Source of the DNA: JBBECE01 sp040881985 | Lineage (GTDB): Bacteria > Pseudomonadota > Alphaproteobacteria > Rhizobiales > Devosiaceae | Reading direction: 5' to 3' | Length of the DNA stretch: 64,000 bases | Assembly (NCBI GenBank): GCA_040881985.1 | Contig: JBBECE010000009.1 | Coordinates: 78,324-142,323, forward strand | Shown: one piece after another, positions 26,641 to 36,768 of the stretch | How positions within the stretch are numbered: position 1 is the first letter of the stretch | How the letters are laid out: each line of letters begins with the position of its first letter | The notes under the pieces: generated by a model | Seen by the model: only the letters and a program-made list of their open reading frames with translations | Database searches by the model: none | Told to the model about the DNA's origin: nothing | Made by a program: the position numbers and the translations under genes

Positions 26641-27564
26641 TCACGCCCCGCCTTCGGTCCGGGCCCGTCGGCGGCCGGTGCGGCGGGAGCGCGGCGCGGC
26701 GGGGTCGCCGCCGTCGCCCCCGGCGGCGCGGTGGGCGGAGAGCCAGGCCTGGCAATCGGGGTCGAAGCCGTTGAGGACATTGGCGGCGCGGACAGCGTCC
26801 ATCTCTTCGGCATGCAGCGGGTTCATGATCGCGGAGGTCATGCCGCAAGCGGCGGCCATGGCGATGAAATGGCCGGTCATCACATGCCGGTTGGGAATGC
26901 CGAAGGCGACGTTCGAGGCGCCGCAAATGGTGTTGACCTTCAATTCCTCGCGCAGCCGCCGAACCAGTGTGAAGACCTGCTTGCCGGCGTCGTTCATGGC
27001 GCCGACGGGCATCACCAGCGGATCGACGATGACATCCTGGCGCGGGATGCCGTAATCGGCGGCGCGCTCGACGATGCGCTTGGCGACGGCGTAGCGGACA
27101 TCGGGGTCGGTCGAAATGCCGGTCTCGTCATTGGAGATGGCAACGACCGCGGCGCCGTATTTTTTGACGAGCGGTAGCACCCGATCCATCGATTCACCCT
27201 CCCCGGTGACCGAGTTGACCAGCGGCTTGCCCCGATAGGCGGCAAGCCCCGCCTCGAGCGCGTCGATGATCGAGGAGTCGATACTGAGCGGCACATCGGC
27301 GATCTGCTGGATGAGGGCAACGCAGTCGGCGAGCATTTTCGGCTCGTCGGCGAGCGGCACGCCGGCATTGACGTCGAGCATCATCGCGCCGGCCGCGACC
27401 TGGGCGAGGGCGTCGGCGATGACCGTCGAATAGTCGCCCGCCTTCAGCTGGGCGGCGAGTTTCTTCCGACCGGTCGGATTGATCCGCTCGCCGATGACGC
27501 AGAAGGGCTGGTCGAAGCCGATAATGACCTCGCGGGAGGGCGAGGAGAGAATTGTGCGGGTCAT
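26641..27564 (-). CDS. Methyltetrahydrofolate:corrinoid methyltransferase (pterin-binding, DHPS-like)
   Basis: Predicted to transfer the methyl group of 5-methyl-THF to the corrinoid protein, equivalent to the pterin domain of MetH. The 307-aa TIM-barrel protein starts at 27564 (MTRTILSSPSREVIIG). Pterin-binding signatures include FCVIGERINPTGRKKLAAQL, GAMMLDVNAGVP, PLSIDSSIIDALEAGL, PLVNSVTGEGESMD, DVIVDPLVMPVGA and TICGASNVAFGIPNR. The last 40 residues are low-complexity and Arg-rich, unlike the family core. It starts 5 nt after the Virulence_fact-domain gene ends and is in the middle of the corrinoid operon. Confidence 0.88.
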   Translation of the reverse strand: MTRTILSSPSREVIIGFDQPFCVIGERINPTGRKKLAAQLKAGDYSTVIADALAQVAAGAMMLDVNAGVPLADEPKMLADCVALIQQIADVPLSIDSSIIDALEAGLAAYRGKPLVNSVTGEGESMDRVLPLVKKYGAAVVAISNDETGISTDPDVRYAVAKRIVERAADYGIPRQDVIVDPLVMPVGAMNDAGKQVFTLVRRLREELKVNTICGASNVAFGIPNRHVMTGHFIAMAAACGMTSAIMNPLHAEEMDAVRAANVLNGFDPDCQAWLSAHRAAGGDGGDPAAPRSRRTGRRRARTEGGA

Positions 27565-27568
27565 CGGG

Positions 27569-27874
27569 CTACTCGGAATTTTCGATGCCGCCGCCGCGGG
27601 CGAGCGCGGCGAGGCGCGCGGCCGGATAGTCGCGCTCGATTTCGGCGGCGAGGGCATCGGCGGCGACTTCGGGATCGCCGGCGCCGATTTCGGTCGGCAC
27701 CTTGCGCCAGTCCTCGAGATATTTGTCGGTCGAGGTGGCCCCGGCGGCCATGGCGGCCTTGTCGACGGCGACCATGAAGCGCCCGGAGAGCGGGCGTTTG
27801 ATCGCCTTACGCCCCGAGCCGACGGTGATCTGGGTCGGGATTTCGCGCCAATAGATGATGGTGGCCTGGCTCAT
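27569..27874 (-). CDS. Small Virulence_fact-domain protein (PF13769-like)
   Basis: A 101-aa soluble protein starting MSQATIIYWREIPTQITVG, the beginning typical of the family named Virulence_fact. Despite that name, its biochemical role is unknown. Other visible features are RKAIKRPLSGRFMVAVDKAAMAA cut by no stop, KYLEDWRK, and an acidic helical tail. There is no signal peptide or membrane helix. Its start overlaps the DUF1638 stop by 4 bp (ATGA) and it ends 5 nt before the pterin methyltransferase. Tight coupling suggests a role in corrinoid methyl transfer, for example an adaptor or chaperone. That function is inferred from context only. Confidence 0.78.
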   Translation of the reverse strand: MSQATIIYWREIPTQITVGSGRKAIKRPLSGRFMVAVDKAAMAAGATSTDKYLEDWRKVPTEIGAGDPEVAADALAAEIERDYPAARLAALARGGGIENSE

Positions 27875-28457
27875 GCGGCCACCTCTTCGATGGCGCGGGC
27901 GAGGGCGCCGATACCGGTTTCTATGCGCTCGTAGCGGAGATTAAGCCGCGCGGCGGCGGCGCGGGCCATTGCATCGAGTTTTGGGTCGGGGGTCTGCACC
28001 AGATGCACAAGGCGCGTGTAGTTGCCGAAATAATCGTCGCGCAACTCTGCATGGCGGTCGAGACCAAGCGGTTCGATGACGAGGGTCTCGAACTGCCGGG
28101 CGAGATAGTCGGTGAGATAGAAAGTGCCGGGCTCGGCGTCTTGCAGGGCTTCGAATGCGTCGAGGCCGGCGAAAAAGGCATAGCAATGAGCGCCGTTGAG
28201 GCGGGTCGCGCCGTGCCTCGCCAGCACCTTGTCGAGTGCTCCGGCGGTGCCGCAATCGGCATAGGCAACGAAGAGTTTTTCACAGCGCGGGGCGAGAGCG
28301 GCGAGCGCGGCATCGACGGCGGCGGGGATTTTTCCGGGATGATTGTGCAGCGCGGCGGGCAGGAACCGCGTCTCGATGTGCGCCATGGCGGGCTGGCGGG
28401 CGATCGCCAGAATTTCCCGAGCGAGCGCCCCGCAGGCGACGATGCCGAGGCGGGCGG

Positions 28458-28461
<4 letters not shown>
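27871..28461 (-). CDS. DUF1638 protein of the corrinoid methyltransferase operon
   Basis: A 196-aa DUF1638-family protein. It starts MTARLGIVACGALAREI, a Rossmann-like opening. Conserved cysteine and histidine segments follow: FLPAALHNHPGKIP, LFVAYADCGTAGALD, LNGAHCYAFFAGLDAF and FYLTDYLARQFE. DUF1638 genes commonly accompany corrinoid methyltransferases in methanogens and bacteria, but no activity has been assigned that I know of. The Cys/His pattern might bind metal or cobamide. It overlaps both neighbours by 4 bp, with the corrinoid protein upstream and the Virulence_fact protein downstream. Confidence 0.82.
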
Positions 28462-29153
<692 letters not shown>

Positions 29154-29164
29154 GACGGGGGCGC

Positions 29165-30163
29165 TCAGGCGCGGCGGCGGCGGCGAGCCGGGCGGTCGCC
29201 GGCCGAGGCGGCGGCGGGCGAGACCAGCGGGCCGAGCCGGGCGGTGATTTCGGCGACCGAGGGGCGCGCCCGGGGCTGATAGCCGGCAATCGCGACATGC
29301 ATGCGCCGTACGTGCTCGGGGGTCGAGCCGCAGCAGCCCCCGACGATGCGGGCGCCGATATCGACGGCGAGGCGCGCATAGTCGGCCATCAGGTCGGGGG
29401 TGCCGGTATAGACGACGGCGTCGCGGTGAATGTGGGGCACGCCGGCGTTGGCCTTGGCGATGACGGGGAGGGGGCCGGCATTTTCGGTGAGCGCGAGGAG
29501 CGCGACCAGGAGATCGGCGGCGCCGACCCCGCAATTCGAGCCGAAGGCGACCGGCGAGGCGGCCCGCTTCTGCATCGTCTGGCCGAAAGCGGCGGGCGAG
29601 AGACCCATCATGGTATGGCCGGCGGTGTCGAAGCTGGCGGTCACGGCATAGGGCAGGCCGACGCGAACGGCGGCCTCGATCGCCGCGTCGATTTCCTCGG
29701 GGGCGGACATGGTCTCGATCCAGGCGAGATCGGCGCCGCCTCGTTTCAGCCCTTCGATCTGTTCGGCGAAGGCGTCGACCGCTTCGGCGTAGGTGAGCGC
29801 GCCGAGGGGGGTGAAAAGGTCGCCGGTCGGGCCGACCGAACCGGCAATGACAATCGGGCGTCCGGCATTGGCGGCGGCTTCACGGGCGATCCCGGCGGCG
29901 AGCGCATTGATCTCGATGACGCGGTGGTGGAGGGCGTGCAGGTGGAGGCGCCGGCTTGTGCCGCCGAAGGAATTGGTGACGAGAATGTCGGCGCCGGCGT
30001 CGATGAAGCTCTTATGCAGGTCGCGAATGACGTCCGGGCGCTCGAGGTTCCAGGATTCCGGGGCCTGGCCGGAATCGAGGCCGAGCGGGATCAGATTGGT
30101 GCCTAGCGCGCCGTCGGCGATGAGCGTCCGGCCTTCTCCCAGGAGGATTGTCAGCGCGTCCAT
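29165..30163 (-). CDS. Homocysteine S-methyltransferase (BHMT/MetH N-domain type)
   Basis: Predicted to methylate homocysteine to methionine. The 332-aa TIM barrel opens with the family signature LIADGALGTNLIPLGL and DILVTNSFGGTSRRL. Three cysteine ligands for zinc are visible in FGSNCGVG and IVGGCCGSTPEHVRRM. The last 30 residues are Arg/Ala-rich. It could use betaine as in BHMT, but its position as first gene of a corrinoid operon suggests the methyl donor is the methylated corrinoid protein. The ATG at 30163 is preceded by a 20-bp palindrome at 30211-30230 that looks like a methionine-cycle operator. Confidence 0.88.
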   Translation of the reverse strand: MDALTILLGEGRTLIADGALGTNLIPLGLDSGQAPESWNLERPDVIRDLHKSFIDAGADILVTNSFGGTSRRLHLHALHHRVIEINALAAGIAREAAANAGRPIVIAGSVGPTGDLFTPLGALTYAEAVDAFAEQIEGLKRGGADLAWIETMSAPEEIDAAIEAAVRVGLPYAVTASFDTAGHTMMGLSPAAFGQTMQKRAASPVAFGSNCGVGAADLLVALLALTENAGPLPVIAKANAGVPHIHRDAVVYTGTPDLMADYARLAVDIGARIVGGCCGSTPEHVRRMHVAIAGYQPRARPSVAEITARLGPLVSPAAASAGDRPARRRRRA

Positions 30164-30210
30164 TTTCGGCGTCCAAGGCTGTAACTGCCCGGATTTGTAG
30201 CACGGAAATC

Positions 30211-30230
30211 ATATAAAGAAAGCTTTATAT
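30211..30230 (-). promoter_or_regulatory. SahR-like operator palindrome upstream of the methionine synthase operon
   Basis: Perfect 8-bp arms, ATATAAAG (30211-30218) and CTTTATAT (30223-30230), are spaced by 4 nt. The palindrome lies 48-67 nt upstream of the first gene of the operon. The ATATAAAG..CTTTATAT type of palindrome matches my recollection of ArsR-family SahR sites upstream of methionine-cycle genes in proteobacteria. The regulator gene is not in the window, so the assignment is by motif and context. Confidence 0.55.
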
Positions 30231-30242
30231 CACCTACACATC

Positions 30243-30262
30243 TTCCCCCTTGCCGGGGGAGG
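30243..30262. repeat. C-rich/G-rich hairpin repeat
   Basis: CTTCCCCCT and GGGGGAGG flank TGCC within the rlpA/methionine-operon intergenic region. Same family as 22876-22900. Confidence 0.55.
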
Positions 30263-30378
30263 TGGAAGAAGGCTGCCTCACCTCAATCGTCGTTAAGGAA
30301 CAAGCAATAAGACTCCTTCAACCATTTTGAGGTTTGAAGGAATACCGGCCGGCGGCGCTGGGTTATCATCGGTGGGTG

Positions 30379-31449
30379 ATGGGGTACGTTGCGGTGAATT
30401 CCAGCCGAATTACGGGGTTCTGGCGAACCGGCATGGCTGCCGCCGTCTGCTTGCTCGCGGGCCTCTTCTTGCTGACGGGCTGCGGCCCGTTCGGCCTCGA
30501 CAGCGACGGGGCGCAATTCTCTTCCGCCGAATATGGCGTGACCGCCTCGCCGCGGATCACCCGCTCGCTCAGGGTCGAGAAGGGCGGGGGACGCGCCATG
30601 GTCGGGGATCCCTACCGGGTCGCCGGGCGCTGGTACACCCCGCAGAACGATCCCGATTACGAAGCGACGGGCATGGCCTCCTGGTACGGCTCGGCGTTTC
30701 ACGGCCGGCTGACCGCCAACGGCGAAGTCTTCGACATGAACGGCATGACCGGCGCGCATCCGACGCTGCCGCTGCCGTCCTACGTCCGGGTCACCAATCT
30801 CGAAAACGGCCGGTCGGTGGTCGTGCGGCTCAACGATCGCGGGCCCTTCACCCATGGGCGGGTGATCGACGTGTCGGGGCGGGCGGCGGACCTGCTCGGT
30901 TTCCGCATCGCCGGGACAGCGCGGGTTCGGGTCAACTATGTGGGCGCGGCGCCGCTCGAGGGCGACGATACGCGGGCGCTGCTCGCGACTTACTACGATC
31001 CCCACGGCCCCGAGGGCGAAGCGGGGGCGCGCGTGCTTCTGGCTTCGGCGCCCCGCGAAGAGGCGCCGCGCCGGGGCGGAATTCTTGGCCGGCTCTTCAG
31101 CGGCCCGCTTTTCTCCTATGGCGAGGAGGCCGAGGCCTATTTCAACACCGCCTATGGCGCGGCATCCGCCATGGCCGAGGGCCAGAACGCGCTCAGCGAA
31201 TGGCAGGCCAGCGTCGATCTCGACGCGCGCACGCTCGATCTGACGGTCGGGGTGTTCGAGGATTTCGCGCGGGCCCGCAATGTCGCCATCGGCCTCGCCC
31301 GGATCGCGGCGGTCGAACTCAACCCGTCAGAAATCGGCGGGGCGCCGGCGACCGAGGTGAAGGTGACGCTCCTGAAAGCCGGCGTGACCCGGGGCGACCT
31401 CTTTACCCTGGCTCGCGAACTTGGCCTGAACGACATCGTTTTGTACTAA
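30379..31449 (+). CDS. rlpA: RlpA-type septal ring lipoprotein
   Basis: A lipoprotein of the RlpA family; characterised members cleave denuded glycan strands at the division septum. From the ATG at 30379 it is 356 aa. A signal peptide ends in the lipobox LLTGC, near residue 36. The double-psi beta-barrel has GMASWYGSAFHGRLTANGE and VVVRLNDRGPFTHGRVIDVS, with the catalytic Glu and Asp in the expected motifs. The C-terminal 75 residues end in a SPOR-like segment (LLKAGVTRGDLFTLARELG). Other in-frame starts are TTG at 30334 and ATG at 30433. It heads a block with dacA, tmk, holB and metG. Confidence 0.85.
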   Translation: MGYVAVNSSRITGFWRTGMAAAVCLLAGLFLLTGCGPFGLDSDGAQFSSAEYGVTASPRITRSLRVEKGGGRAMVGDPYRVAGRWYTPQNDPDYEATGMASWYGSAFHGRLTANGEVFDMNGMTGAHPTLPLPSYVRVTNLENGRSVVVRLNDRGPFTHGRVIDVSGRAADLLGFRIAGTARVRVNYVGAAPLEGDDTRALLATYYDPHGPEGEAGARVLLASAPREEAPRRGGILGRLFSGPLFSYGEEAEAYFNTAYGAASAMAEGQNALSEWQASVDLDARTLDLTVGVFEDFARARNVAIGLARIAAVELNPSEIGGAPATEVKVTLLKAGVTRGDLFTLARELGLNDIVLY

Positions 31450-31521
31450 TCTTGTGGGACTCCGGCCAGGTCGCGGCGGCTTTGCCGCGATTCTTCAAGC
31501 CGGCCCGGATCGGGACGAAAC

Positions 31522-32688
31522 ATGCGTTGTTTCAACAAGTTCGCACCCGCCTTGCTGATCGCGGCGGCGCTGATCGCGGCCTCCGTCCCGGCCGCCCTGG
31601 CGCAGCTCGATTTCGACACCAAGGCGCGGTTCGCGGTGCTGCTCGACTATGAGTCGGGCACGATCCTCTTCCAGAAGAACGCCGACCAGCCGATGGAGCC
31701 GGCCTCGATGGCCAAGCTGATGACGCTCGCCGTGGTGTTCGACCGGCTGAAATCCGGCCAGCTGGCGATGGACGACGAGTTCTTCATTTCCGAGCATGCC
31801 TGGCGAACCGGCGGGGCGGCCTCGGGCGGCTCGACCATGTTCGCCGAACTCAATTCCAAAGTGCGAGTCGGCGACCTGTTGCGCTCGGCGATCATCCAGT
31901 CGGGCAACGACGCCTCGATCGCGCTCGCCGAGGGAATCGGCGGATCCGAGGAGACGTTCGCGCGGATCATGAACGAGATGGGGCTCGATATCGGGCTCGA
32001 GAATTCCAGCTTCACCAACGCGACCGGGCTGCCCGACCCGCAAATGCGCACGACGGCGCGCGACCTGGCGATGCTCGCCCGTTACGTCATCCGCGAGTTT
32101 CCCGAATATTATCCGATCTTTTCCGAACCGGATTTCGAGTGGAACAACATCTTCCAGCGCAACCGCAACACGCTGCTCCAGGACGGAATCGGAGTCGACG
32201 GGCTGAAGACCGGCCACACGGTCGAGGCGGGCTACGGCATGGTCGTCTCAACCACCGAAGGAGGACGCCGGCTGATCGCGGTTCTGCACGGGCTCGCCTC
32301 GGAGACCGAGCGGGCCGAGGAAGCGCGGAAATTCGTCACGTGGGGCAGCCGCAATTTCGAGAAGGTCGCGGCGTTCGACGACGGCGAAATCGTCGGCCAT
32401 GCGATCGTCTATGGCGGCGCGACCGGGGAGGTCGGGCTGACGGGGGCCGGGCCGGTCGAGCTCTATGTTCCGAAGGGATCGCGGCGGTGCCTCACCGCAC
32501 GCATCGTTTATACCGGCCCCTTGATCCCGCCGGTCGAAGCGGGCGACGAGGTTGCCACGCTCAATGTTTGGTGCAATGACCAGCTCATCCAGACGGCGCC
32601 GCTCTTTGCCGCCGAGACGGTGGAGGAAGGCGACCTGATCCGGCGCGCGACCGATGCGCTGAAGGAACTCGCCTTCGGCTGGATGTGA
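31522..32688 (+). CDS. D-alanyl-D-alanine carboxypeptidase (DacA/PBP5-PBP6 type)
   Basis: Removes the terminal D-Ala of peptidoglycan stem peptides in the periplasm. The 388-aa product has a cleavable signal (residues 1-27, ending PAALA). The serine peptidase S11 motifs are present: SxxK in EPASMAKLMT near residue 64, SxN in IIQSGNDASIALAE, and KTG in DGLKTGHTVEAG. A C-terminal beta domain (EVGLTGAGPVELYVPKG) and an amphipathic end (LKELAFGWM) suggest membrane association. It lies 72 nt downstream of rlpA. Its stop overlaps the GTG start option of tmk. Confidence 0.93.
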   Translation: MRCFNKFAPALLIAAALIAASVPAALAQLDFDTKARFAVLLDYESGTILFQKNADQPMEPASMAKLMTLAVVFDRLKSGQLAMDDEFFISEHAWRTGGAASGGSTMFAELNSKVRVGDLLRSAIIQSGNDASIALAEGIGGSEETFARIMNEMGLDIGLENSSFTNATGLPDPQMRTTARDLAMLARYVIREFPEYYPIFSEPDFEWNNIFQRNRNTLLQDGIGVDGLKTGHTVEAGYGMVVSTTEGGRRLIAVLHGLASETERAEEARKFVTWGSRNFEKVAAFDDGEIVGHAIVYGGATGEVGLTGAGPVELYVPKGSRRCLTARIVYTGPLIPPVEAGDEVATLNVWCNDQLIQTAPLFAAETVEEGDLIRRATDALKELAFGWM

Positions 32689-32726
32689 ACGAGCGCCCCG
32701 ACCCCAATCCGGAGACGTCCACTCCC

Positions 32727-33386
32727 ATGACCGCCCGGTTCATCACCTTCGAAGGCGGGGAGGGGGTCGGCAAGTCGACCCAGATCAAGCGGCTGATGGC
32801 CAATCTCAACCGCGCCGGGGTGCCGGTGGTCAGGACGCGCGAGCCCGGCGGCACCCCCAAGGCCGAGGCGATCCGGTCGTTCATTTTGCAGGGACGCTGC
32901 CAGGATTGGGGGCCGGGGGCCGAGGCGGTTCTGTTCGCGGCGGCGCGGCTCGACCATGTCAAGGCGCTGATCGCCCCGAGCCTCGAGGCCGGCAAATGGG
33001 TGCTCTCCGACCGTTTCGCCGACTCCACCCGCGCCTATCAGGGACTGACCGGCGGAGTGCCGGATCTTCTGATCGACGGGCTGGAGGTGCTGGCGCTCGA
33101 CGGCCGGGCGCCGGACCTGACGTTTGTGATGGATATGGACCCCACGGACGCCTTCGAGCGGGTCGCCCGCAAGGCCGAGGAAGAGGGCGTGCCGGTGATC
33201 AAGGACCGGTTCGAGAAGGAGACGCTCGACTGGCACCGCAAGCTCCGCGAGGGCTATCTCGAAATCGCCCGGCGTAACCAGGGCCGCTGCATCGTCATCG
33301 ATGCCGGGGGCAACGAAGACGAGATCGAAGCGAAGATCTGGGCGACGCTCTCGGAGCGGTTTGCCGAACTGAAAGCCGCAGGTTAA
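32727..33386 (+). CDS. tmk: Thymidylate kinase
   Basis: Phosphorylates dTMP to dTDP. The product from the ATG at 32727 is 219 aa, close to the family norm. The P-loop is FITFEGGEGVGKSTQIKRL, followed by TREPGGTPKAEAIR. The substrate/LID region includes LSDRFADSTRAYQGLTGG, and FVMDMDPTDAFERV contributes to the core. An upstream GTG at 32685, overlapping the dacA stop, would add 14 polar residues that homologues usually lack. HolB follows 2 nt after the stop, the usual alphaproteobacterial order. Confidence 0.95.
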   Translation: MTARFITFEGGEGVGKSTQIKRLMANLNRAGVPVVRTREPGGTPKAEAIRSFILQGRCQDWGPGAEAVLFAAARLDHVKALIAPSLEAGKWVLSDRFADSTRAYQGLTGGVPDLLIDGLEVLALDGRAPDLTFVMDMDPTDAFERVARKAEEEGVPVIKDRFEKETLDWHRKLREGYLEIARRNQGRCIVIDAGGNEDEIEAKIWATLSERFAELKAAG

Positions 33387-33388
33387 GG

Positions 33389-34429
33389 GTGGCCGAGGAC
33401 GCGCCCGCCCGCGAAGCCGACCAGATCGAGGGCATCCATGCGCCCGAAGAGACACGGGCGCTGATCGGGCATGCCGAGGCGGGGGCACAGATGCTCGCCG
33501 CTTTCGAGGCGGGCAGGTTGCATCATGCGTGGCTGATCGAAGGGCCGCGGGGCATCGGCAAGGCGACGTTTGCGTATGACCTCAGCCGCGCGATCCTCGG
33601 GCGGACGGCCGACGAGGCGCCGGCCCGGATCGCCGAGCAGATCGCCCAGGGCGCCTATCCCAATCTCAGGATCGTCCGAAGGCGGCGGAACGACAAAACC
33701 GAGAAATTCTACACCGAGATCGTCATCGAGGACGTGCGGGGCCTGATCGGCTATTTCCAGCATACGTCGGGGCGGGCGGGGACCCGCATTGCAGTTGTCG
33801 ATCCGGTCGAGGAACTGAGCCCGGGCGCGGCCAATGCGCTGCTCAAGACGCTCGAAGAGCCGCCGCCGAACGGGCTGTTGTTGCTCATCACCCATCGACC
33901 CGGTCTCGTCATGGCGACGATAAGGTCGCGCTGCCGGACGCTCTCCCTGAGGCCGTTGGCCTACAAGGACGTTCGGGCGGTGGTTGGTGCGTCGGGGATC
34001 GAGGCGGGCGCAGGGGCGGTCGATCAGGCGGTCGAGCTCGCCGAGGGGCGGCCGCGCAAGGCGCTCGAAGCGCTGGTACTCGGGGAAACCAAGGCGCTGA
34101 GCGCGCTGAAGGGTTGGCTCGGGGCGAAGGAGAAGCGCGGCGTCGGGCATTTGCCGATCGCGGCGGAGCTGTCGAAGGGGGCGGGGGCTTCCGCCTATCC
34201 GGTGGCGATCGAGATGATTTCGGAGTGGATTTCGGGGCGGGCGCGGGGCCTCGCCAAGGCGGGCGGGGCCGGAGGGCCGCCGCTTGCCATGCTGTCTTCG
34301 CTATGGGAGAAGGCGCGCGGCTTGGACGCCGACCGGTCGGAATACAATCTCGACCGGCGGCAAACCCTGGTGACGATCCTCGACGCTATCCGCGACCTCG
34401 AGGAGCCGAGCCGCCCCGCCCCAAGATGA
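33389..34429 (+). CDS. holB: DNA polymerase III delta-prime subunit
   Basis: Component of the clamp loader, delta-prime. The 346-aa product begins at GTG 33389. An AAA+ core has [20 protein letters not shown] (P-loop), [20 protein letters not shown] and the arginine-containing sensor [18 protein letters not shown] with the SRC-type [12 protein letters not shown] motif. The zinc module present in tau/gamma is not evident. The middle and C-terminal parts are helical. The end overlaps the metG start by 4 bp (ATGA). DNA replication, thymidylate supply and methionyl-tRNA charging are thus encoded in one run. Confidence 0.9.
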   Translation: MAEDAPAREADQIEGIHAPEETRALIGHAEAGAQMLAAFEAGRLHHAWLIEGPRGIGKATFAYDLSRAILGRTADEAPARIAEQIAQGAYPNLRIVRRRRNDKTEKFYTEIVIEDVRGLIGYFQHTSGRAGTRIAVVDPVEELSPGAANALLKTLEEPPPNGLLLLITHRPGLVMATIRSRCRTLSLRPLAYKDVRAVVGASGIEAGAGAVDQAVELAEGRPRKALEALVLGETKALSALKGWLGAKEKRGVGHLPIAAELSKGAGASAYPVAIEMISEWISGRARGLAKAGGAGGPPLAMLSSLWEKARGLDADRSEYNLDRRQTLVTILDAIRDLEEPSRPAPR

Positions 34430-35973
34430 GCAAGCCCGCTTTCTACATCACCACGGCCATCGCCTATCCGAACGGCGCGCCCCATGTCGGGTACGCCTAC
34501 GAGATCATTGCGACCGACGCGATCGCCCGGTTCAAGGCGCTCGACGGGTACGAGGTGTTCTTCCTCACCGGCACCGACGAGCATGGCATCAAGATGATGC
34601 AGGCGGCCGGCGCCGAGGGGGTTCCGATCGAACAGTTCGCGTTGCGCAATTCCAATCGCTTCGGCGAACTCGCGCGGGCCATCAATCTGTCGAACAATGA
34701 CTTCATTCGCACGACCGAGCCCCGTCACTACGAGGCAAGCCAGGCAATCTGGCGAAAGATGCTGGCGAAGGGCGACATTTATGAGGGCATCTATGCCGGC
34801 TGGTATTCGGTCAGGGACGAGGCCTATTACGACGAGTCCGAGCTCTCGAAGGGCAGGGGAGGGGAAAAACTCTCGCCGCAGGGCACGCCGGTCGAATGGG
34901 TCGAGGAGCCGAGTTTTTTCTTCCGGCTTTCGGCCTATCAGGGAAGGCTGATTGATCTCTACGACACACATCCCGACTTCATCGGCCCGCCCAGCCGGCG
35001 CAATGAAATCGTCGCGTTCGTCAAGCGCGGACTGCAGGACCTGTCGATCTCGCGGACGACTTTCGATTGGGGTGTGCCGGTGCCCGACCACCCAGGGCAC
35101 GTGATGTATGTGTGGGTCGATGCCCTGACCAATTACCTGACCGGGGTCGGCTACCCCGACGAGGATTCGGCGAGCTTCAAAAAGTTCTGGCCGGCCGACG
35201 TGCATATCATCGGCAAGGACATCATCCGCTTCCATACGGTCTATTGGCCGGCATTTCTGATGAGTGCCGGGCTCGAAGTTCCGAAACGCGTCTTTGCGCA
35301 CGGGCACTTGACCGTCGACGGCAAAAAAATGTCGAAGTCGGAAGGCAATGTTGTCGATCCGTTTGCGTTGATCGACCAGTTCGGCGTCGATCCGGTGCGC
35401 TATTTTTTCCTGAGGGAAGTGACGTTCGGCGCCGATGGCGACTATGCCCGGGACAAGCTCATCAACCGGTCGAACGCCGACCTCGCCAACGATTTCGGCA
35501 ATCTGGCGCAGCGGTCGCTGTCGATGATCGCGCGGAACTGCCAGGGCAAGGTGCCGGTGCCCGGCACGCCGACTTCGGCGGACACGGCGCTGCTCGACGC
35601 GGCGACGGCGGCGGTCGGCAGGGCGCGCGCGGCGATCGACACCCAGCAGGTGCATGAGGCGGTGGCGGCGATTTGGGAGGTTGTCGGCGACGCCAACCGC
35701 TATTTCGCCCGCGAGGAGCCCTGGGCGAAAAAGACCACCGATCCGGCGCGGATGGCGACGATCCTCTATGTGACCGCCGAGACGATCCGGCGGCTGGCGA
35801 TCCCAGCGCAGGCCTTTGTGCCGGCGTCGGCGGGACGGATTCTCGATTTCCTCGCGGTTTCGCCGGGCGAGCGGACGATCGACAGGATTGCGACCGGTCA
35901 TCAATTGGCGCCGGGGACGGTGCTGCCGGCGCCCGAGCCGGTTTTCAAGCGCTTCGAGCGCGAGCCCGTCTGA
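34426..35973 (+). CDS. metG: Methionyl-tRNA synthetase (short form)
   Basis: Charges tRNA-Met. The 515-aa product starts at 34426 ([17 protein letters not shown]). The class I HIGH motif appears as [10 protein letters not shown] and the KMSKS motif is visible as [10 protein letters not shown] near residue 300. The anticodon-binding helical bundle follows ([19 protein letters not shown]). It lacks the C-terminal tRNA-binding (EMAP/Trbp111) dimerisation domain of the longer E. coli enzyme, and the zinc knuckle cysteines are absent. This is normal for alphaproteobacterial MetG of the about 515-residue class. It overlaps holB by 4 bp and tatD follows after 6 nt. Confidence 0.96.
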   Translation: MSKPAFYITTAIAYPNGAPHVGYAYEIIATDAIARFKALDGYEVFFLTGTDEHGIKMMQAAGAEGVPIEQFALRNSNRFGELARAINLSNNDFIRTTEPRHYEASQAIWRKMLAKGDIYEGIYAGWYSVRDEAYYDESELSKGRGGEKLSPQGTPVEWVEEPSFFFRLSAYQGRLIDLYDTHPDFIGPPSRRNEIVAFVKRGLQDLSISRTTFDWGVPVPDHPGHVMYVWVDALTNYLTGVGYPDEDSASFKKFWPADVHIIGKDIIRFHTVYWPAFLMSAGLEVPKRVFAHGHLTVDGKKMSKSEGNVVDPFALIDQFGVDPVRYFFLREVTFGADGDYARDKLINRSNADLANDFGNLAQRSLSMIARNCQGKVPVPGTPTSADTALLDAATAAVGRARAAIDTQQVHEAVAAIWEVVGDANRYFAREEPWAKKTTDPARMATILYVTAETIRRLAIPAQAFVPASAGRILDFLAVSPGERTIDRIATGHQLAPGTVLPAPEPVFKRFEREPV

Positions 35974-35979
35974 GGCCGC

Positions 35980-36768
35980 ATGGGTGCGGGGCTGGTCGAC
36001 AGTCATTGCCATCTCGACTTTCCCTCGCTGATCGGGGATCTCGACGGCGTCGTGGCGCGGGCGGGCGAGGCCGGGGTTGCGCGGCTGGTGACGATTTCGA
36101 CAAGGGTGCGCCGGTTCGACGAGATCACCTCCATCGCCGAGCGGTTCCCCAACGTCTTCTGCTCGGTCGGCACGCATCCGCACAACGCCGCCGAGGAGCC
36201 GGACGTGACGGTCGACGAGCTGGTGGCGCTGGCGGGGCATGAAAAATGCGTCGCGATCGGGGAGGCGGGGCTCGACTATCACTATCAGCACGCGCCGAAA
36301 GCGGCGCAGGCGGAGGGATTTCGCCGGCATATCGCGGCGGCGCGGGCGACCGGCTTGCCGCTGGTCATCCATACGCGCGATGCCGATGAAGACACAGCGG
36401 CGATTCTGGAAGAAGAGACGGGGCAGGGGGCCTTCCCCTTCGTGCTGCATTGCTTTTCGGCCGGCGCCGAGCTGGCGCGGCGCGGATTGGCGCTCGGCGG
36501 CTACGTGTCGTTTTCGGGGATTGTGACGTTCAAGAGCGCCACCGACATTCAGGACATCGCAAAATTTGTACCGCTGGACCGCTTGCTGGTCGAGACCGAC
36601 GCGCCGTATCTGGCGCCGGTGCCGCATCGCGGCCAAAGCAACGAGCCCGCCTTCGTCCGGCATACGGCGGAATACGTTGCGGCGCTGCGCGGCATCGAGT
36701 TCGACAGGTTCGCCGAGGCGACAACGGTTAATTTCGATCGGCTCTTCGTCGAGGCGTCCCGAAGATGA
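35980..36768 (+). CDS. TatD-family metal-dependent hydrolase
   Basis: A 262-aa TIM-barrel hydrolase of the TatD family; members show 3'-5' exonuclease or deoxyribonuclease activity. Metal-binding residues are visible: VDSHCHLDF at the N-terminus, SVGTHPHNA, CVAIGEAGLDYHY (Glu), PLVIHTRDADED, VLHCFSAG and LVETDAPYLAPVPHRG. It sits between metG and the MBL-fold gene, a gene order common across bacteria. Its stop overlaps the next start by 4 bp. Confidence 0.93.
   Translation: MGAGLVDSHCHLDFPSLIGDLDGVVARAGEAGVARLVTISTRVRRFDEITSIAERFPNVFCSVGTHPHNAAEEPDVTVDELVALAGHEKCVAIGEAGLDYHYQHAPKAAQAEGFRRHIAAARATGLPLVIHTRDADEDTAAILEEETGQGAFPFVLHCFSAGAELARRGLALGGYVSFSGIVTFKSATDIQDIAKFVPLDRLLVETDAPYLAPVPHRGQSNEPAFVRHTAEYVAALRGIEFDRFAEATTVNFDRLFVEASRR

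Noticed and set aside
30164..30205. SAM-II riboswitch-like segment upstream of the homocysteine methyltransferase
   Set aside because: GATTTCCGTGCTACAAAT vaguely recalls SAM-II, but the expected second stem and the GCUAAA segment near the start codon are missing. The operator palindrome explains regulation better.
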